From Cynocephalus volans (lineage: Eukaryota > Chordata > Mammalia > Dermoptera > Cynocephalidae): a stretch of 64,000 nt of DNA. The stretch spans positions 70,724,501-70,788,500 of the forward strand of contig NC_084466.1 in the NCBI RefSeq assembly GCF_027409185.1, read 5' to 3'. Made by a program: the position numbers and the translations under genes. Shown piece by piece: positions 1 to 11,837 of this stretch; positions within the stretch are counted from its first letter, which is position 1; each line of letters opens with the position of its first letter. The notes beneath the pieces were generated by a model, which did not search any database, was not told the origin of the DNA, and saw only the letters and a list, made by a program, of their open reading frames with translations.

Positions 1-2659
1 GTTAAACTGCAAGAAAAATAAATTGCATAAATAAACGTTAGTGGGTGGGATCCGAGAGGGCTCAGTGGTGCCACTGAGACAGAAGGAGACCCTGGTTCCT
101 AATGGACAATGTGTGAAATTCCCAGCTTGTGGCTGCTCTTGAGTAATGATGGCTCAGATTTGGGTCTGACTAACTGTGACCAGGGCTCATCTTCCAGCAG
201 GCGGTCTCCACGCTAGAAGCCAAAGCTGTACTTGGGCCTTTGGTACCTCCAGAGTTGACTCCGGCATGGCTACCCAAGGAAGCTGTAAAGTTGGCATTTT
301 TCATGGCTGATTGCCTTCACGGCGGAATTCAGAGCTGGAGTTGGGGCTGTTGGCCTGCGTGATGGGAAATCTAAGAATCAGAACATAACTACAGGGTGAA
401 GCGGCAGCACACGTCCTTGCAACCCTGTAAGGGAGCCTGTACAAGTGACATCTTCCCATCCTCTGGAAGTGTGCATACAGCCAGGCTTTGGTGAGCTTTA
501 GTCATTGCTGCCACCATGAACACACTCACAGATAATGCTCTTCTTTCTTCATGGGGACAGCACCAACTACAATGCTTCCTGCTACTGCCACCTCCATTCC
601 CACCCCAAAATCACCAATGCCCCGGAGAAGAGCTCCCGATGGGAGAAAAATCTCAGCTACTCACCTCTTTTGGAACATATTTTAAAAAACACACAGTTAT
701 TTCTGACAATAACCTTGAGCTCTCATTACCCCAAGAGCCACAAGTGGTCCTGCCTCACTTTGTTCTTAATTTTCTAACACGAGCACAATCTGGTAATTAG
801 CACAACTTAGTCCAGAAGGAGCAAAGTTAATTTTTGTCTTGGAACCCTCACACATTAAAATGTCAAGACTAATGAGTTATTTTCCTTTCCGTATTAGAAA
901 GCAGGTAAACGTTAACAATCTGGTGTCAGTAAGTGTCACTAACAAGACTCAAAACATGCAGAGTGTTTATTGCAGGCATGGCTTAGGCAAGGAGATGGAG
1001 GAAGGAAATAGAGGAGACAGAGAAAGAAGAGGGCTGCACACCCCAGCCCTAACCTGTGCATAGAGCACCGATCGTGCCCATCGCCCTTTCAAATGAGAAA
1101 CGTCAAGTACTTCAACCTAACCAGCCTCCATGACTCACCTCTGTTGGTAAGCCCCTGACTTCAAATTCAGATTTTCACTTATATGGACAGATTTGTTTCT
1201 AGGCATGATTAAATACTCTGTTGATTCCTCAGATAAGTTCAGAAGTGCAAAAAAGGAGGAGGATAAGCTTTTTAATTACAAGCAATTCAGCCTGGCAAAT
1301 AAAACTCTCAACTTGTCCAAGTCCTGGACTTCCAAACCTTGCCAAGATCCCCATCTGCTTCTTCTGTGGGAGCTTGGGGAGGGGGTGCTGATTCAAGTTC
1401 CCACAGAAAGAATTAGAAAATCTTGGACCAAATGCTTAGCTCTAACAGATAAAGAGCCTCAGTTCTGGGTAAAAGTCAAATTGTTAAGCTATTCTACTGC
1501 TCTGGCTTTGGGGTGCGGGGTGGGGAGAGTGGTATGAGATGAGGTGGGATGAAGAAATTACAGAACCAGATTTCAGCTCATCCTGATGAAATTTTGGAGT
1601 TACAAAGGCTACTCTTGTTCCCCCAGGTTTTCTGGGATACAAGCCAGGGGTGCCTGGATGTCCATAATCCCCTGAGTGGGTCTCCCTCTCCCGCCCCTGT
1701 GGCCAGTTTCCTTGAGTGCCAGGACACTCCAGAAGCCTTTGAATGGAGGCCCCTGAAATGTTATGAAACAGAAATTGGCAAACCTTTCCTTCCAAGCTGC
1801 CAAGCTGGAGAAGGGTTGGTGTGGAGGTGGAGGCACAGGGAAGGTGAATGTGATATGTCGGCTCAGTGTCATGACTCAACTTGTAAGGTGTCCCCAACTG
1901 TGCACCCATCACTTAAGTGGCAGGCAGATGGCAGGCAGATGGGCAAGAAGGGCGGGGACAGAGGCAGTATTGGGGAGAGTGTCTAAAAGCCAGAAGTGGC
2001 CGGGTGGCAGCTCCTGAGTCTCAGCCAGGCTGGCACAGCTATCAGGAAGCCTGGAGTGCCACCCTCTGGTAAATGAGCCAGGGCTTGGTTTCTAAATCCT
2101 GTAACAGAACCCTCCCTGCAGGCACTTGGCATTTGAGCCTTAATGGTTTTGGCACTTGGCCTAATTACTCAGAATCTGTGCTTAGTTAGAGAGTGATTCC
2201 TCCATCACAGTAAATATCTGCACATAGCACAGAAGCCATGATATTTTTATTCCAATAAGTCCTTTGCTGACCACTAAAATTCTATGAAAACTTCTCTGAA
2301 CCTATGGTATATAAACCAAACTCAGAGTTCTATATTAAGGTTAGGTTCCAGATTATGGAAAGTTTTAAAAACATCAGAAGGTCCACCGAGCAAGAAACTC
2401 CCTTTTTCATTTTGCTCAGGAAACCATCTAGAAGAAAAATTAAAACATCCAGTTACATAAAGGATTCACATTTTATCTCAAAATACTGGAAGCTGGAAAT
2501 CATCATGACATACTTGATTAGAGTTGTTAACGTGATGAAATACCATAACTCACTTTGAGATAAGGTCATTTCAGTGAATGAAATCAGATTATCTCTAATA
2601 TAAAAGATCCCGAGATCTTTTAGAGATTGAAGTCATATGCTAGTATTCAAAAACCAGCC
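1..2659. other. Non-repeat-like sequence, nothing recognised
   Basis: I see no conserved protein frame, RNA gene or recognisable transposon here. Open frames of up to 145 codons overlap on both strands near 1484-1986 and have no family resemblance I can name. Diverged old repeats could be hidden here. Confidence 0.4.
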
Positions 2660-4276
2660 GGAAGGACTTCCTTTCAAGATGGTGGAATAGACAGTCCCCA
2701 GCGTCACTCTCTCCCACAAATCAACCAATTTACAACTACAGAAAAGCAACGACAGCCAAGCTGGGGCCACTAGAGCTCAGGGGAAGAAGAGGAGAGACCT
2801 ACGGAGTTCATGAAGGTGGAAGAAGACACGATGAGAGAAAGAAAAAAAACACTCCAACCATTTCAAACCCTGGCTGCTTCCAGGCATGGAGCAGGATCTG
2901 GCAAAAGCCACAGCTGTGCCCTTCAGATGAAGTTGCTTCGAAGCTGCAGGTGAGAAGAGGGCCTTGCACCCCCAGGCCAGCAAGACCACTAACAGGGTTC
3001 CCATGGACCCACATAAGAACAAGGAGCCAGAACAACTGAAAAAAGGAGCCACTCAGAGGCCAGTGAGTCATCACAAGGGACCAGAACATGGTCTGTCCCA
3101 TGGGAAGTGTTTGGAGCACGGGCGGTGGGCGAGACAGGCCCACTGGGAGAACACTGGGGCAGAGCAAGGACAGCTAATCTGCCCCCCAATCAGCGCAGGA
3201 CCACTCGGAAGAGACTGGTCAGTAATATAAAATTGCATGGAGTGAAGTTTGATGAGAAGACTCAGGCCCAGACCAGAGTTTCTACATAACCCAGATGCAC
3301 CGGATTTCACTAGACCTGGACGTTCCTATAAAGTCAACCATTAAAACCTGAGCTGCACAAAAAGCCTTCCCTAGGGAATCAGCAGCAAAGCAGCAATTAG
3401 GTCAACCACAGAACTCAAGTACTGGTCCCCATAGGAGGTTCCCCCACTTTAGAAGTAAGCAACGGACAAGAAATTAGTTCCAGTGAAGAGTTTAAGTGGT
3501 GGGAACAGCAAATAATCCAACACAGAACTGAAAGAAAAAACAAAGTACCCATGACCAGAGACAAAGTTTGATATTAACTTGTAAAGGTCTCATTTCACCA
3601 AAGAACACCTATAACACCTGTAAGGACTGAAAGTCCCCTGGGCTACCAAGCCAGAAAGAGGGGAGGGCTGGGGGCCTCAGCCATGGCCTGCAACACCTGC
3701 ATCCAGTCCTGAGAGTTGGGGCTGAGAGCACTGGCCACACACCCCCACGCCCACAGCCAGCCCAGCAATGACTACCAAGCTGCCACAGGAAGCACACTGG
3801 GCTCTCTTGAGACCGTGTGGTTGGGGGCTTTGGGCCTCGGCCATGCCCCCCAACATGCAATCAGCCCAGTGACATCCACTGAGCCACTGCAGAAATCACC
3901 CCGGGCTCTCCTGAGCTAGGGTGGTGGGGGGCTGAGGCTCTCGGCCACGCCCCCCCAACACATGTAACCAGCCCAGCGATGACCACCAAGCCACAGCAAG
4001 AAGGGTCCCAGGTTCCTGACCTGGGCAGGTGGGGGTGAGGGCTTTTGCCACACCCCCATGACATCTGTACCCAGCCCAGCAATGACCAAGCCACCACTGG
4101 AAGCCCCCTGGTCTCCCCTATGGGAATGTGGGGGGGGGGGCGCCACAGGCCTCAATCCCACCCCTCCTTCATCCTTCTTCCATCACATTTCTTTCCCCTT
4201 TCCCCCTCACCCTCCCTCCCAACTGCTCTGCAACAACATCATAGAATATAAAAAAATATATACGAGTAAAAAAAAA
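2660..4276 (+). mobile_element. Composite retroelement: L1 5'-end-like head, tandem repeat, A-tail
   Basis: The head, with CTTTCAAGATGGTGGAATAG at its start, reads like the 5' untranslated region of an L1. It shares blocks with the inverted L1 5'UTR at 7530-8758, such as the phrases around GACTGGTCAGT and CCAGAGTTT. A GC-rich minisatellite follows from about 3640 to 4170, then a CT-rich stretch and a run of about 14 A (4268-4281). No L1 ORF1 or ORF2 sequence is seen. The flanks AAAAACCAGCC (649-659 of the 2 kb block, i.e. 2649-2659) and AAAAACAGAGCC (4277-4288) could be an imperfect target duplication. It may be a non-autonomous composite like SVA in layout, or an L1 5'UTR transcript that was polyadenylated early and retroposed. 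Confidence 0.5.
3758..4170 (+). repeat. Minisatellite of about 105-bp units
   Basis: Units begin with CAGCCCAG at 3758, 3862, 3969 and 4072, giving periods of 104, 107 and 103 bp; the last unit is degraded. Each unit has the order CAGCCCAGCAATGACC, then AAGCCAC, a CTGGG or CCTGG box, a G-rich tract and a CCACGCCCCCC-like tract. A more diverged unit probably lies at about 3640-3757. Confidence 0.8.
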
Positions 4277-4448
4277 AAAAACAGAGCCAACAGAATCCAA
4301 GTCATTCAACCCAAGGTTTGAGGGAGAATAAGTGAGCAATATGAACGGTATTTCCATATACTGTGAGGGTTACTTCAGTTTACTATGGGATCGAAACAGT
4401 TGGAGCTGCCAGTAGTTCAGATATCAATGACTGGCTTAATTGGTTAGT

Positions 4449-4474
4449 CTACAGTTTATTTTTATAAACTGCAG
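4449..4474. repeat. Inverted repeat (hairpin-capable)
   Basis: Arms CTACAGTTTAT (4449-4459) and ATAAACTGCAG (4464-4474) pair at 10 of 11 positions (the other can be G-U) around a 4-base loop. No function is implied. Confidence 0.5.
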
Positions 4475-4483
4475 AATAAGAGA

Positions 4484-4522
4484 CAGCAAGAGACAGACAG
4501 ACAGAGACAGAGACAGAGACAT
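4484..4522. repeat. GACAGA-type simple repeat
   Basis: An imperfect run of GAGACA/GACAGA units. Confidence 0.7.
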
Positions 4523-4585
4523 CAGAGGGGCACGGCAGAAGGAAATCTACCCTCATCAGTTATTCTTTTTTTTTTAAAGTGAGTT

Positions 4586-4798
4586 TTGAAGTATTCTGCT
4601 ATTTATTTATTTATTTATTTTTAATTGAAACATTAATTATACATATTTATGGGGTACAGAGTTGATGATCAGCATTTGTGTACTATATGTGATGATCAAA
4701 TCAGTATTGTTAGCATGTTCTTTATTACAAATTTCAACTATTCTTTGTGTCCATCACCCCATGTCTCCGTAATCCCCCTTCCCATCTCAGATAATCGA
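4586..4798 (-). mobile_element. L1 3'-end fragment
   Basis: Reads in reverse as an L1 3' tail: a T/TTTA-rich tract, then the GGGGTACAGAGTTGA-type 3'UTR phrase and a C-rich block that is the complement of the L1 G-rich tract. The same tail recurs at 39421, 43819 and, in a variant form, at 5665. Confidence 0.75.
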
Positions 4799-5294
4799 GG
4801 GGCAATGTTGAAAACTAAATGTTCAGAGTAACCCTTCCCAGGATGACATATCTAAAAATGCTGGATATACTACAAAAAGCATATTTGTAAAAACTAGACT
4901 AACTAGGATAAAGTAAGGCAAATAATAAGAGGAACAGAAAGGACTAGAAAACCAGTCTAACGGATAAGCCAATGTTTGTGCTGATCTCTGGTGGCAGGGA
5001 CATCCCAGGGAGCCAGGAGACCAAGCCAGAAGGCTGAGCGGGTGGAAGTCAGACTGGACCTCCATACAAAGTCAGGCTCACACCTCAGGGGACGAGCCAG
5101 ACAACCCACCACGCCCATTGTGAGTCTGTAAGAAAGGAACATTGTGAATAAGTACGCTGTGACACCTTTTGGTGGGAAGCATCCCTCAGACCAGTGTTCG
5201 ATGGAACATGCTTTGGGAGACAACGCTTCAGAAGCCACACACCAGAGAGGCAGCTGCAATACAGTGGCTAAGAGTAGAGTGGGCTCTGGAGGAG

Positions 5295-5664
5295 ATTGTC
5301 TGAGTTACAATTTAACCATTTTTAAGTTGGCAATTAAGCACCTTCACGCTGTCGTGCAAACGTCACCACCATCCATGGCCAAAACTCTTTCATCTTCCCG
5401 AACTGAAACTCTGTCCTCATTAAACACTCACTCCCAATTCTCCCTTTTCCCCTGCCCCTGGCAACCACCAGTCTACCCCTGTCTCTATGAATTTGACTAT
5501 TCTGGGTACGTCATATAAGTGGAATTGTACAAGTATAATATTTGTCTCTGTGTCTGGCTTGTTTCACTTAGCATGATGTCTTCGAGGTACATCCATGTTG
5601 TAGCGTGTGTCAGAATTTCCCTCCTTTTTAAGGCTGATTAATATTCCACTGTATGTTTATACAA
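5295..5664 (-). mobile_element. Old L1 (L1M-type) 3' part, first piece
   Basis: Contains the complement of old L1 3' sequence (CACCACCATCCATGGCC, TCATATAAGTGGAATTG, TTAGCATGATGTC). Its reading breaks at about 5664 and resumes at 8759 (CACATTTTGTTTATCTGTTC), so it was split by the younger L1 in between. Confidence 0.75.
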
Positions 5665-8600
5665 CTTATCTTTTAATGTTTATTTGCACACATTTGTGGG
5701 GTACAGCATGTTGTTTCGGTACCTATATATAGTATACATTGATTCACTTAGGTGGATAGCACAGCTTTGCACCCGTTAATCCACCACTTCCCCCTCCCTT
5801 CCTCCCCACCACCCATCTCCTCCCTCGTGTCCTCTGGTGACCATTATTCTATTCTCTACCTCTATGAGAACCACTGTTTTTCGTTTGTTTGTTTGTTTGT
5901 TTTAGATTACATATATGAGTGGATCATGCAGTACTTGTCTTTCTGTGCCTGGATTACAGCACTTAACATGACTGTCTCCAGTTCCATCCATGTTGCTGCA
6001 AATGACTGCATTTCATATTTTTATAGCTGAATAGCATTCCATGGTGTATATACACCTCAGTTTTGTTTTTTTTATATCCATTCATCCATGGATGGCATTT
6101 AGATTGATTCCATCTCTTGGTGCTATAGGTTGAATTGTGTCCCCCCAAAATTCATGTATTAATCTCTTCTGTAATGATGTTGAGGGTGGGAAATCCTATT
6201 ATTGTCACTGAAAGGTGGGGCCTTTAAGAGGTGATTAGATTGTGAGGACTATGACCTAGTGAATGAATTGACCCATTCATGGAGTCATAAGTTGATGGTT
6301 TAATGGGTGGTAATGGCTGTGGTTCTGATGGCTTTATAAGTGAGTGAGTAAGCAGGTTAGCTCTCACTTGCTCAAGCCATTTACCATGTGACACCCTGTG
6401 TTACTGTGAAGAGTTACCAAAGCCCTCATCAGATGTGTTTCCCGGACTTTGGACTTTCCAGCCTCCAAAACTGCAAGAAATAAAAAAATCTATTTCTTTA
6501 TAAATTACCCAGTTTTAGGTGTTCTGTTATAAGCAACAGAAATGGACTAACACAAATCCATTGTGAATAGTACTGCAATGAACATGGGAGTGCAAGTGTT
6601 TCTTCAAAATATTAATTTCATTTCTTTCAGGTATATATATACCCAGTAATGGAATTGCTGGGTCATAAGGTGGTTCAATTTTTAGTTCTCTGAGAAACCT
6701 CCATACTATTTTACACAATGACTGTACTAATTTACATTCCCAACAACAATGTAGGAAAGTTCCCTTTTCTCTGCATCCTTGCCAGCATTTGTTATTCTCT
6801 GTCTTTTTGATAATAGCCACTCTAACTGAGTAAGATGTTATCTCATTGTGGTTTTAATTTGCATTTCCCTGATGAGTAGTGATGTTGAGCATTTTTTCAT
6901 GTGCCTGTTGGCCATTTGTATGTCTTCTTTTGAGAAATGTCTATTTGGGTCCTTTGCCCATTTTTTAATTGGGTTATTTGGGGTTTTCTTGCTGTTGAGT
7001 TGTTTGAGATCCTTATATATTCTGGATATCTGTCCTTTGTCTGACGTGTAGTTTGCAAACACTTTGTTCCATTCCGTAGGTTGTCTGTTCACTTTGTTGA
7101 TTGTGTCCTTTGCTGTACAGAAGCTTTTTAGTTTGATGGAGCCCCATTTGTGTATTTTTGCTTTAGTTGCCTGTGCCTTTGTAGTCTTGTTGAAAAAATG
7201 CTGCCCACTCACTCCTATTTCATGTAGCATTTCCCCTATGTTTTCTTCTAGTAGTTTAATAGTTTTGGGTCTTAAATCTAAGCCTTTGATCCATTTTGTG
7301 TTGATTTTTGTGTACAGTGAGAAATAGGGGTTTAGTTTCAATCTTCTACATGTGGATATTCAACTTTTCCAGCACCATTTATTAAAGAGGTCATCCTTTA
7401 CCACTGTATATTTTTGGTACCTTTGTTAAAAATCAGTTATCTATGAATGTGTGGGTTTATTTCTGGGCTCTCTATTCTGTTCCATTGGTCAATATGTCTG
7501 TTTTTATGTCAATATCACACTGTTTTGGCCATGGATTTGTCACCCCTCTTCCCCTGGGTGATGGAGATGCAAAGGATTACTTATAGCCCATCTCTTCTGA
7601 GCAGTGAGAAGCCCCAAAGTGGTTAACTTCCCTGGGACCCTCCAGCAAGAGGCAACCCTTCCTCAGGAAATTAATGCCGAATTGGGGTTCCCTTCCTGTA
7701 CTTATTTTCAAGACCAGGAAGTTACAGGAAGAGAACATAGGTGGGGTTATGGTTTAACAATATAGGCTGGTAACTTTCAGTGAAACAAGCCAGATGACAT
7801 TCTAGTAAGGCAATTAACAAAAGCTTGATCTTAGCAAACATTCCTTCTTACAGCAATTTCTCAGTATCTTTACATAACAATCAGTAACTAGTCTGTCCTT
7901 GAGCCAGCAACCTTGCTGTGCCACAAATCTTTATCTTACACCAGAGACTTACAGCCTGAGGAAATTTTCCAGTCCTCCGCAAGGTCAATATTTGGAACTG
8001 CAAGGCTTTGGAAAACCAGGCCCTGTGAGGTACATTTGCTTTATAGTATATTCCACATCTGGGAGTGTGTGGGTCACCACAAATGCCACAGGGCTTTGTG
8101 AAAACTCTGGCCTGAGATTGAGTGCTTCCCACAAACTGTGCCCCCTGCAGTTCTATTGCACTGACTGGTCTCCACTGCGTGGGGCCTGTGCCAGTTAGAA
8201 GAAAGATCAGCTGCCTATGATGCTCGCCAATGCACCCTTGCTAGAGTGTTCCACTGCTCCTCCCACCCGGCATGTTTCCCATGGGGCAGATGTCACAGGA
8301 ATACCCCTGTGAAGACTCACCAACCCTCTGGATGACTTCTTCCTCCCATTGGCCCCTCCCTCCTACGCAGGCTCAAAGAAGCTTGCAAGCAGCTTTGCTG
8401 GCCTGGGAAATGGGATGGTACTGTCTGATGTGATTTTTTTTTTTTTTCTTTTTTGCCATAAGTAAGGATACCTTCTCCCCTGCGGACTCCGTAGCTTCAC
8501 ACAAAGGCACTGCTGCAGCTCTGTCATCTTTAGGCCACTGCTCAGTGAGTGGCTGGCACTGGGTCTGATCACAGTGACCCCGCCTCCAACTCGCCGTGGC

Positions 8601-8758
8601 TTTTCACACCTTCAGAGACTCAGCAGTGCTCTCCTTTTCCCCCAAGCTCCAGTGATCACAGGGACTTACAGCTTTTGTGTTATAGTTGTGAGTTGATCGG
8701 TCGTCTGGAGCAGCAATGCCAGAATCGTCTATTTTGCCATCTTGGTGACGCTGCTGTC
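5665..8758 (-). mobile_element. Younger L1 with intact-looking 5' end and large internal deletion
   Basis: From right to left it reads as an L1 5' end (complement of CACCAAGATGGCAAAATAG at about 8725-8745), about 1.2 kb of 5'UTR-like sequence to about 7530, then late ORF2 (about 6560-7528) and a 3'UTR ending near 5665. ORF1 and the first two thirds of ORF2 are absent. The late ORF2 frame is still readable at 6838-7341, with stops. A MaLR LTR (6121-6554) is nested in the 3' part. The segment at 7560-7950 looks different in character and could alternatively be an unrelated LTR fragment. Confidence 0.6.
6121..6554 (+). mobile_element. Solo LTR, MaLR (MST/THE1-like)
   Basis: Starts TGCTATAGGTTGAATTGTGT and ends with AATGGACTAACACA, which is the MaLR LTR pattern. 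It has AAATAAAAAAATC near the expected polyadenylation region, followed by TTTATAAATTACCCAG. It interrupts L1 ORF2 sequence that continues at 6555. A related copy is at 34968-35395. Confidence 0.85.
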
Positions 8759-9390
8759 CCACATTTTGTTTATCTGTTCATCTGTCAGTAGATACTTAGA
8801 TTGTTTCCACCTTCAGACTACAGTGAATGATGCTGCTGAGAATATTGGTGAACAAATATCTATTTGAATCTCTGCTTTCAATTCTCTTATGCATATACCA
8901 GAAGCGTATCATATGGTGATTCTATGTTTAATTTTTTGAGGAACTGCCGTACCGTTTTCCGCAGGGCCTTCACCGTTTTACATTCCCACCGACAATGCAC
9001 AGGCGCTCCAATTTCTCCATATCCTCCCCAGCACTCATTTTCTGTTTTGTTTTGTTTTTATATTAGCAATCCTAATTGGTGTGAAGTGGTATCTTATTGC
9101 GGTTTTGATCCGAATTTCCCTAATGATTAGTGATGTTGAGCATCTTGTGTTTAGAGGCCATTTGTATATCTTGTTTGGAGAAATGTATGTTCAAGTCCTC
9201 TGCTCATTTTTGAATCGAATTGTATGTGGTTTTTTTTCTTTTTATTGTTGTGTTAGTTGTAAGAGTCCTTTATATATTCAGGATAACAATCCTTTATCTG
9301 ATGTGTGATCTGCAAATATTGTCTCTCATTCTATGAGATGCCTATTTACTCCGTTGATTGTATCCTTTGATGCACAAAAGTTTCTCACTT
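8759..9390 (-). mobile_element. Old L1 (L1M-type), second piece
   Basis: Continues the element left at 5664. It has the complement of late ORF2, including the region around TTTACATTCCCACC and AATGATTAGTGATGTTGAGC. Multiple stops and indels show age. Confidence 0.75.
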
Positions 9391-9391
9391 G

Positions 9392-9518
9392 GGTTATAAT
9401 CTTGACTCCATCATTTACTCACTGTGACCTTGGACCAGCTATTTAAACTCTCTGGGTGTCAGTGTCCTCACCTGAGGACATCTACCTCACAAAGTTGATA
9501 TAAGATTGAATAGTTTTT
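9392..9518 (+). mobile_element. MIR SINE, 5' piece
   Basis: Has the MIR core order: CTTGACTCCATCATTTACTCA, then GTGACCTTGGACCAG, AAACTCTCTGGGTGTCAGT and TCACCTGAGGACA. The tail of the same MIR appears after an L1 at 10090-10168. Confidence 0.65.
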
Positions 9519-10088
9519 GATGAGGACGCCAAGATCATTCAGTGAGGGAAAGGACAGTCTCTTCAACAAGTGGTGTTGGGAAAACTGGATATCCATATGC
9601 AAAATAATGAAGTGGTACCCTTACCATGCACCATATACACAAATTAATTCAAAATAGATCAGAGACCTGAACATAAGATCTAAATCTATAAAAACTGCTA
9701 GAAGAAAACATAGGGGAAGAACTTCATGACGTTGAATTTGGCAATGATTTCCTGGATATGGCAGCAAAAGCACAGGCAACCAAAGTAAAAATAGATCAAT
9801 TACGTGCATATAATAAATAATCCTGTCACAAAAGAAAAAATACTGTATGAAGTATCTAGAGTATCTAGAGTAGTCAAATTCATAAAGACAGAAAGTAGAA
9901 GGGTGGTTGCCAAGGACTAGGAGGAGGAGGAATGGAGAAGTTTATGGATACAGTTTCAGTTTTGAAAGATGAAAAAGTTCTGGAGATTGGCTGAACAACA
10001 GTGTGAAAGTACTTAATGCCACTAAACTATACTCTTAGAAATGGTTAAGATGGTAAGTTTTATGTACTTTTTACCACCATAAAAATAA
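9519..10088 (+). mobile_element. L1 (L1M-type) 3' part inserted in a MIR
   Basis: Late ORF2 and 3'UTR sequence, with TCTTCAACAAGTGGTGTTGG early and CACCATAAAAATAAAG at the end. Its 3' half closely matches 21840-22135, so both belong to the same old subfamily. It ends within the MIR that resumes at 10090. Confidence 0.75.
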
Positions 10089-10089
10089 A

Positions 10090-10168
10090 GATTAAATTAT
10101 CTAAGACATATCAAATACCTTCACCAGTGCCTTGCCCATAGCAAGTCCTTAACAAATGTTAGCTGGGA
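10090..10168 (+). mobile_element. MIR SINE, 3' piece
   Basis: Contains AGTGCCTTGCCCATAGCAAG and CCTTAACAAATGTTAGCTG, the typical MIR/L2 3' end. It completes the element begun at 9392. Confidence 0.55.
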
Positions 10169-11211
10169 TTACATACACTGCTGTCCTGATGGCAGAGGCC
10201 AAGCAGACCAGAGTCTTTGGAGTTAACTTTGCAATGCCAAAACTATACCCATTTAACTTCAGTATTTGGAAATAAAAACAGTGGTTTTGATTTCTTGTGC
10301 AAACATTGAAAAGTTATTTCTTTAACATCCTATAACACTTCAAATATGAATAGTATATGAACTTGCACCCACTTGTACATAGATACACAAGTCTACACTC
10401 TTGTTTCAAGGCTCAGCTTATTCCAGCTGGATTTCATCCCCCTCCTCATCTATTCTCATGTCTTGTTGTTGACACACCACCACCAACTGTAGAGATACCA
10501 CCTCAGGGTGGCTCCTAGCCCATCCAAAACTCACAATCAATCCCTAGTCCTGCTGCTGCTATTTCTTACCAGCTTTGCTTTTTTAATACTTCTGGACATT
10601 CTACTTCGCCAAGTCTGCACAACTTCTACATAAAATCAACAAAAAGCTGTTGGTCTCAACAGTCATCAAATCCTCTCAAACTCTAGAAAAAAGTCAAATT
10701 CTGCAAAAGTGAATTGTCTTAAAAATCATTTTAAAAAGGGGTAGGCAGGGGAACCTCCTTTTTCCAATGAATTGTCTTATAGAATGGGTCATAAAATTTA
10801 AGATAAGTAACAGGACTTTAGCACAATACATGTGTCTTGCCTTATATCCATTAATTACTCACTGATGTCATACACTGGAAGGGAACACCCAAAAATGAAA
10901 AGTGGTGTTAGAAATCTGGGGCATCTTTTTTCTTTTCCAGAAGTTTCCTTTACTATTAAACCACATTTTAAATATATGGAAATTAAGTTAAAATTACTCT
11001 TTTTATTCATATAATTTTCAACAATCATTATTTATGAATATCACACTATGAGTCCTCAGAATCAATTGTTATTTAAAAAGCTAGGTTAAGAAAAACACCC
11101 CTGTCATAATGTCATTTTTCCAACTGTGAGCAGGGAACCCGTAGCAAGTTCCTGCTTCCTCTAGTATTTTAGGAGGAATTTTTTCTGTACTATCCCAGAC
11201 TTGAAATTTGA
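10169..11211. other. Nothing recognised
   Basis: AT-rich, apparently unique sequence without a protein frame or repeat that I can name. Confidence 0.4.
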
Positions 11212-11520
11212 ATCTTTTTTTTTTTTTTTTGAGATACAAAAACCAGTTTAATTTAATAAATGAGGGTGAGGCATTGCTGAACACAACACAAAAGCAACAG
11301 AATTGCCCTGCATGTCTTTTATAAGGAATGGCTCACAACAGCCAAAGTCCAACCTACGTAAAACATTGCTCTGCTTTGATTTGCTTGAACAAGAAGTTCC
11401 CACTGGAAAATATCCACTAGGAGGATGAGAACATCTGGACTTAGTGACAGTAGAATAGAAACAGAGGGTGGCTTTGTGGAAGAGGAGCTGTGGTTCTTCT
11501 GCTGAGAGCTGCATATCCCG
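11212..11520 (-). pseudogene. Possible processed retrocopy (3'UTR-like)
   Basis: On the minus strand, about 280 bases end in CATTTATTAAATTAAACTGG, then TTTTTGTATCTC and a run of about 16 A (T on the plus strand at 11215-11230). This looks like an mRNA 3' end with a variant polyadenylation signal followed by a poly(A) tail. I cannot name a source gene, and no clear target duplication was found. A 5'-truncated SINE or LINE tail is the alternative. Confidence 0.3.
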
Positions 11521-11837
11521 TGGGGTTTTTTCTTTTTTTTTTTCTTATTTCCCTAATAAATAAAGCCTGTCTCCATCTAATTAGCTTCAAAAATATTTTA
11601 TAGTTCTAGAGCTCTCCAAAGAAATTGAATGTTTGTATCACAGGATGCTATATTAATAAAATGTGGACTGTCAATAAAAATATCAATAAAGATTCCATCA
11701 TTGACTTTTTACCAGAAATGTTTCATTGGATTTTAAATGCAGGCTAGTGTTTAATTTAGTGTTATCCACCCCCACTCCCCTGCCCTTCATCGAATAAAAG
11801 GAAAATAGCTACAACATAGTTTATGTATATAAGGTAT

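Noticed and set aside
1484-1986. Overlapping 142- and 145-codon frames on opposite strands
   Set aside because: Antisense-overlapping frames without motifs; most likely chance.
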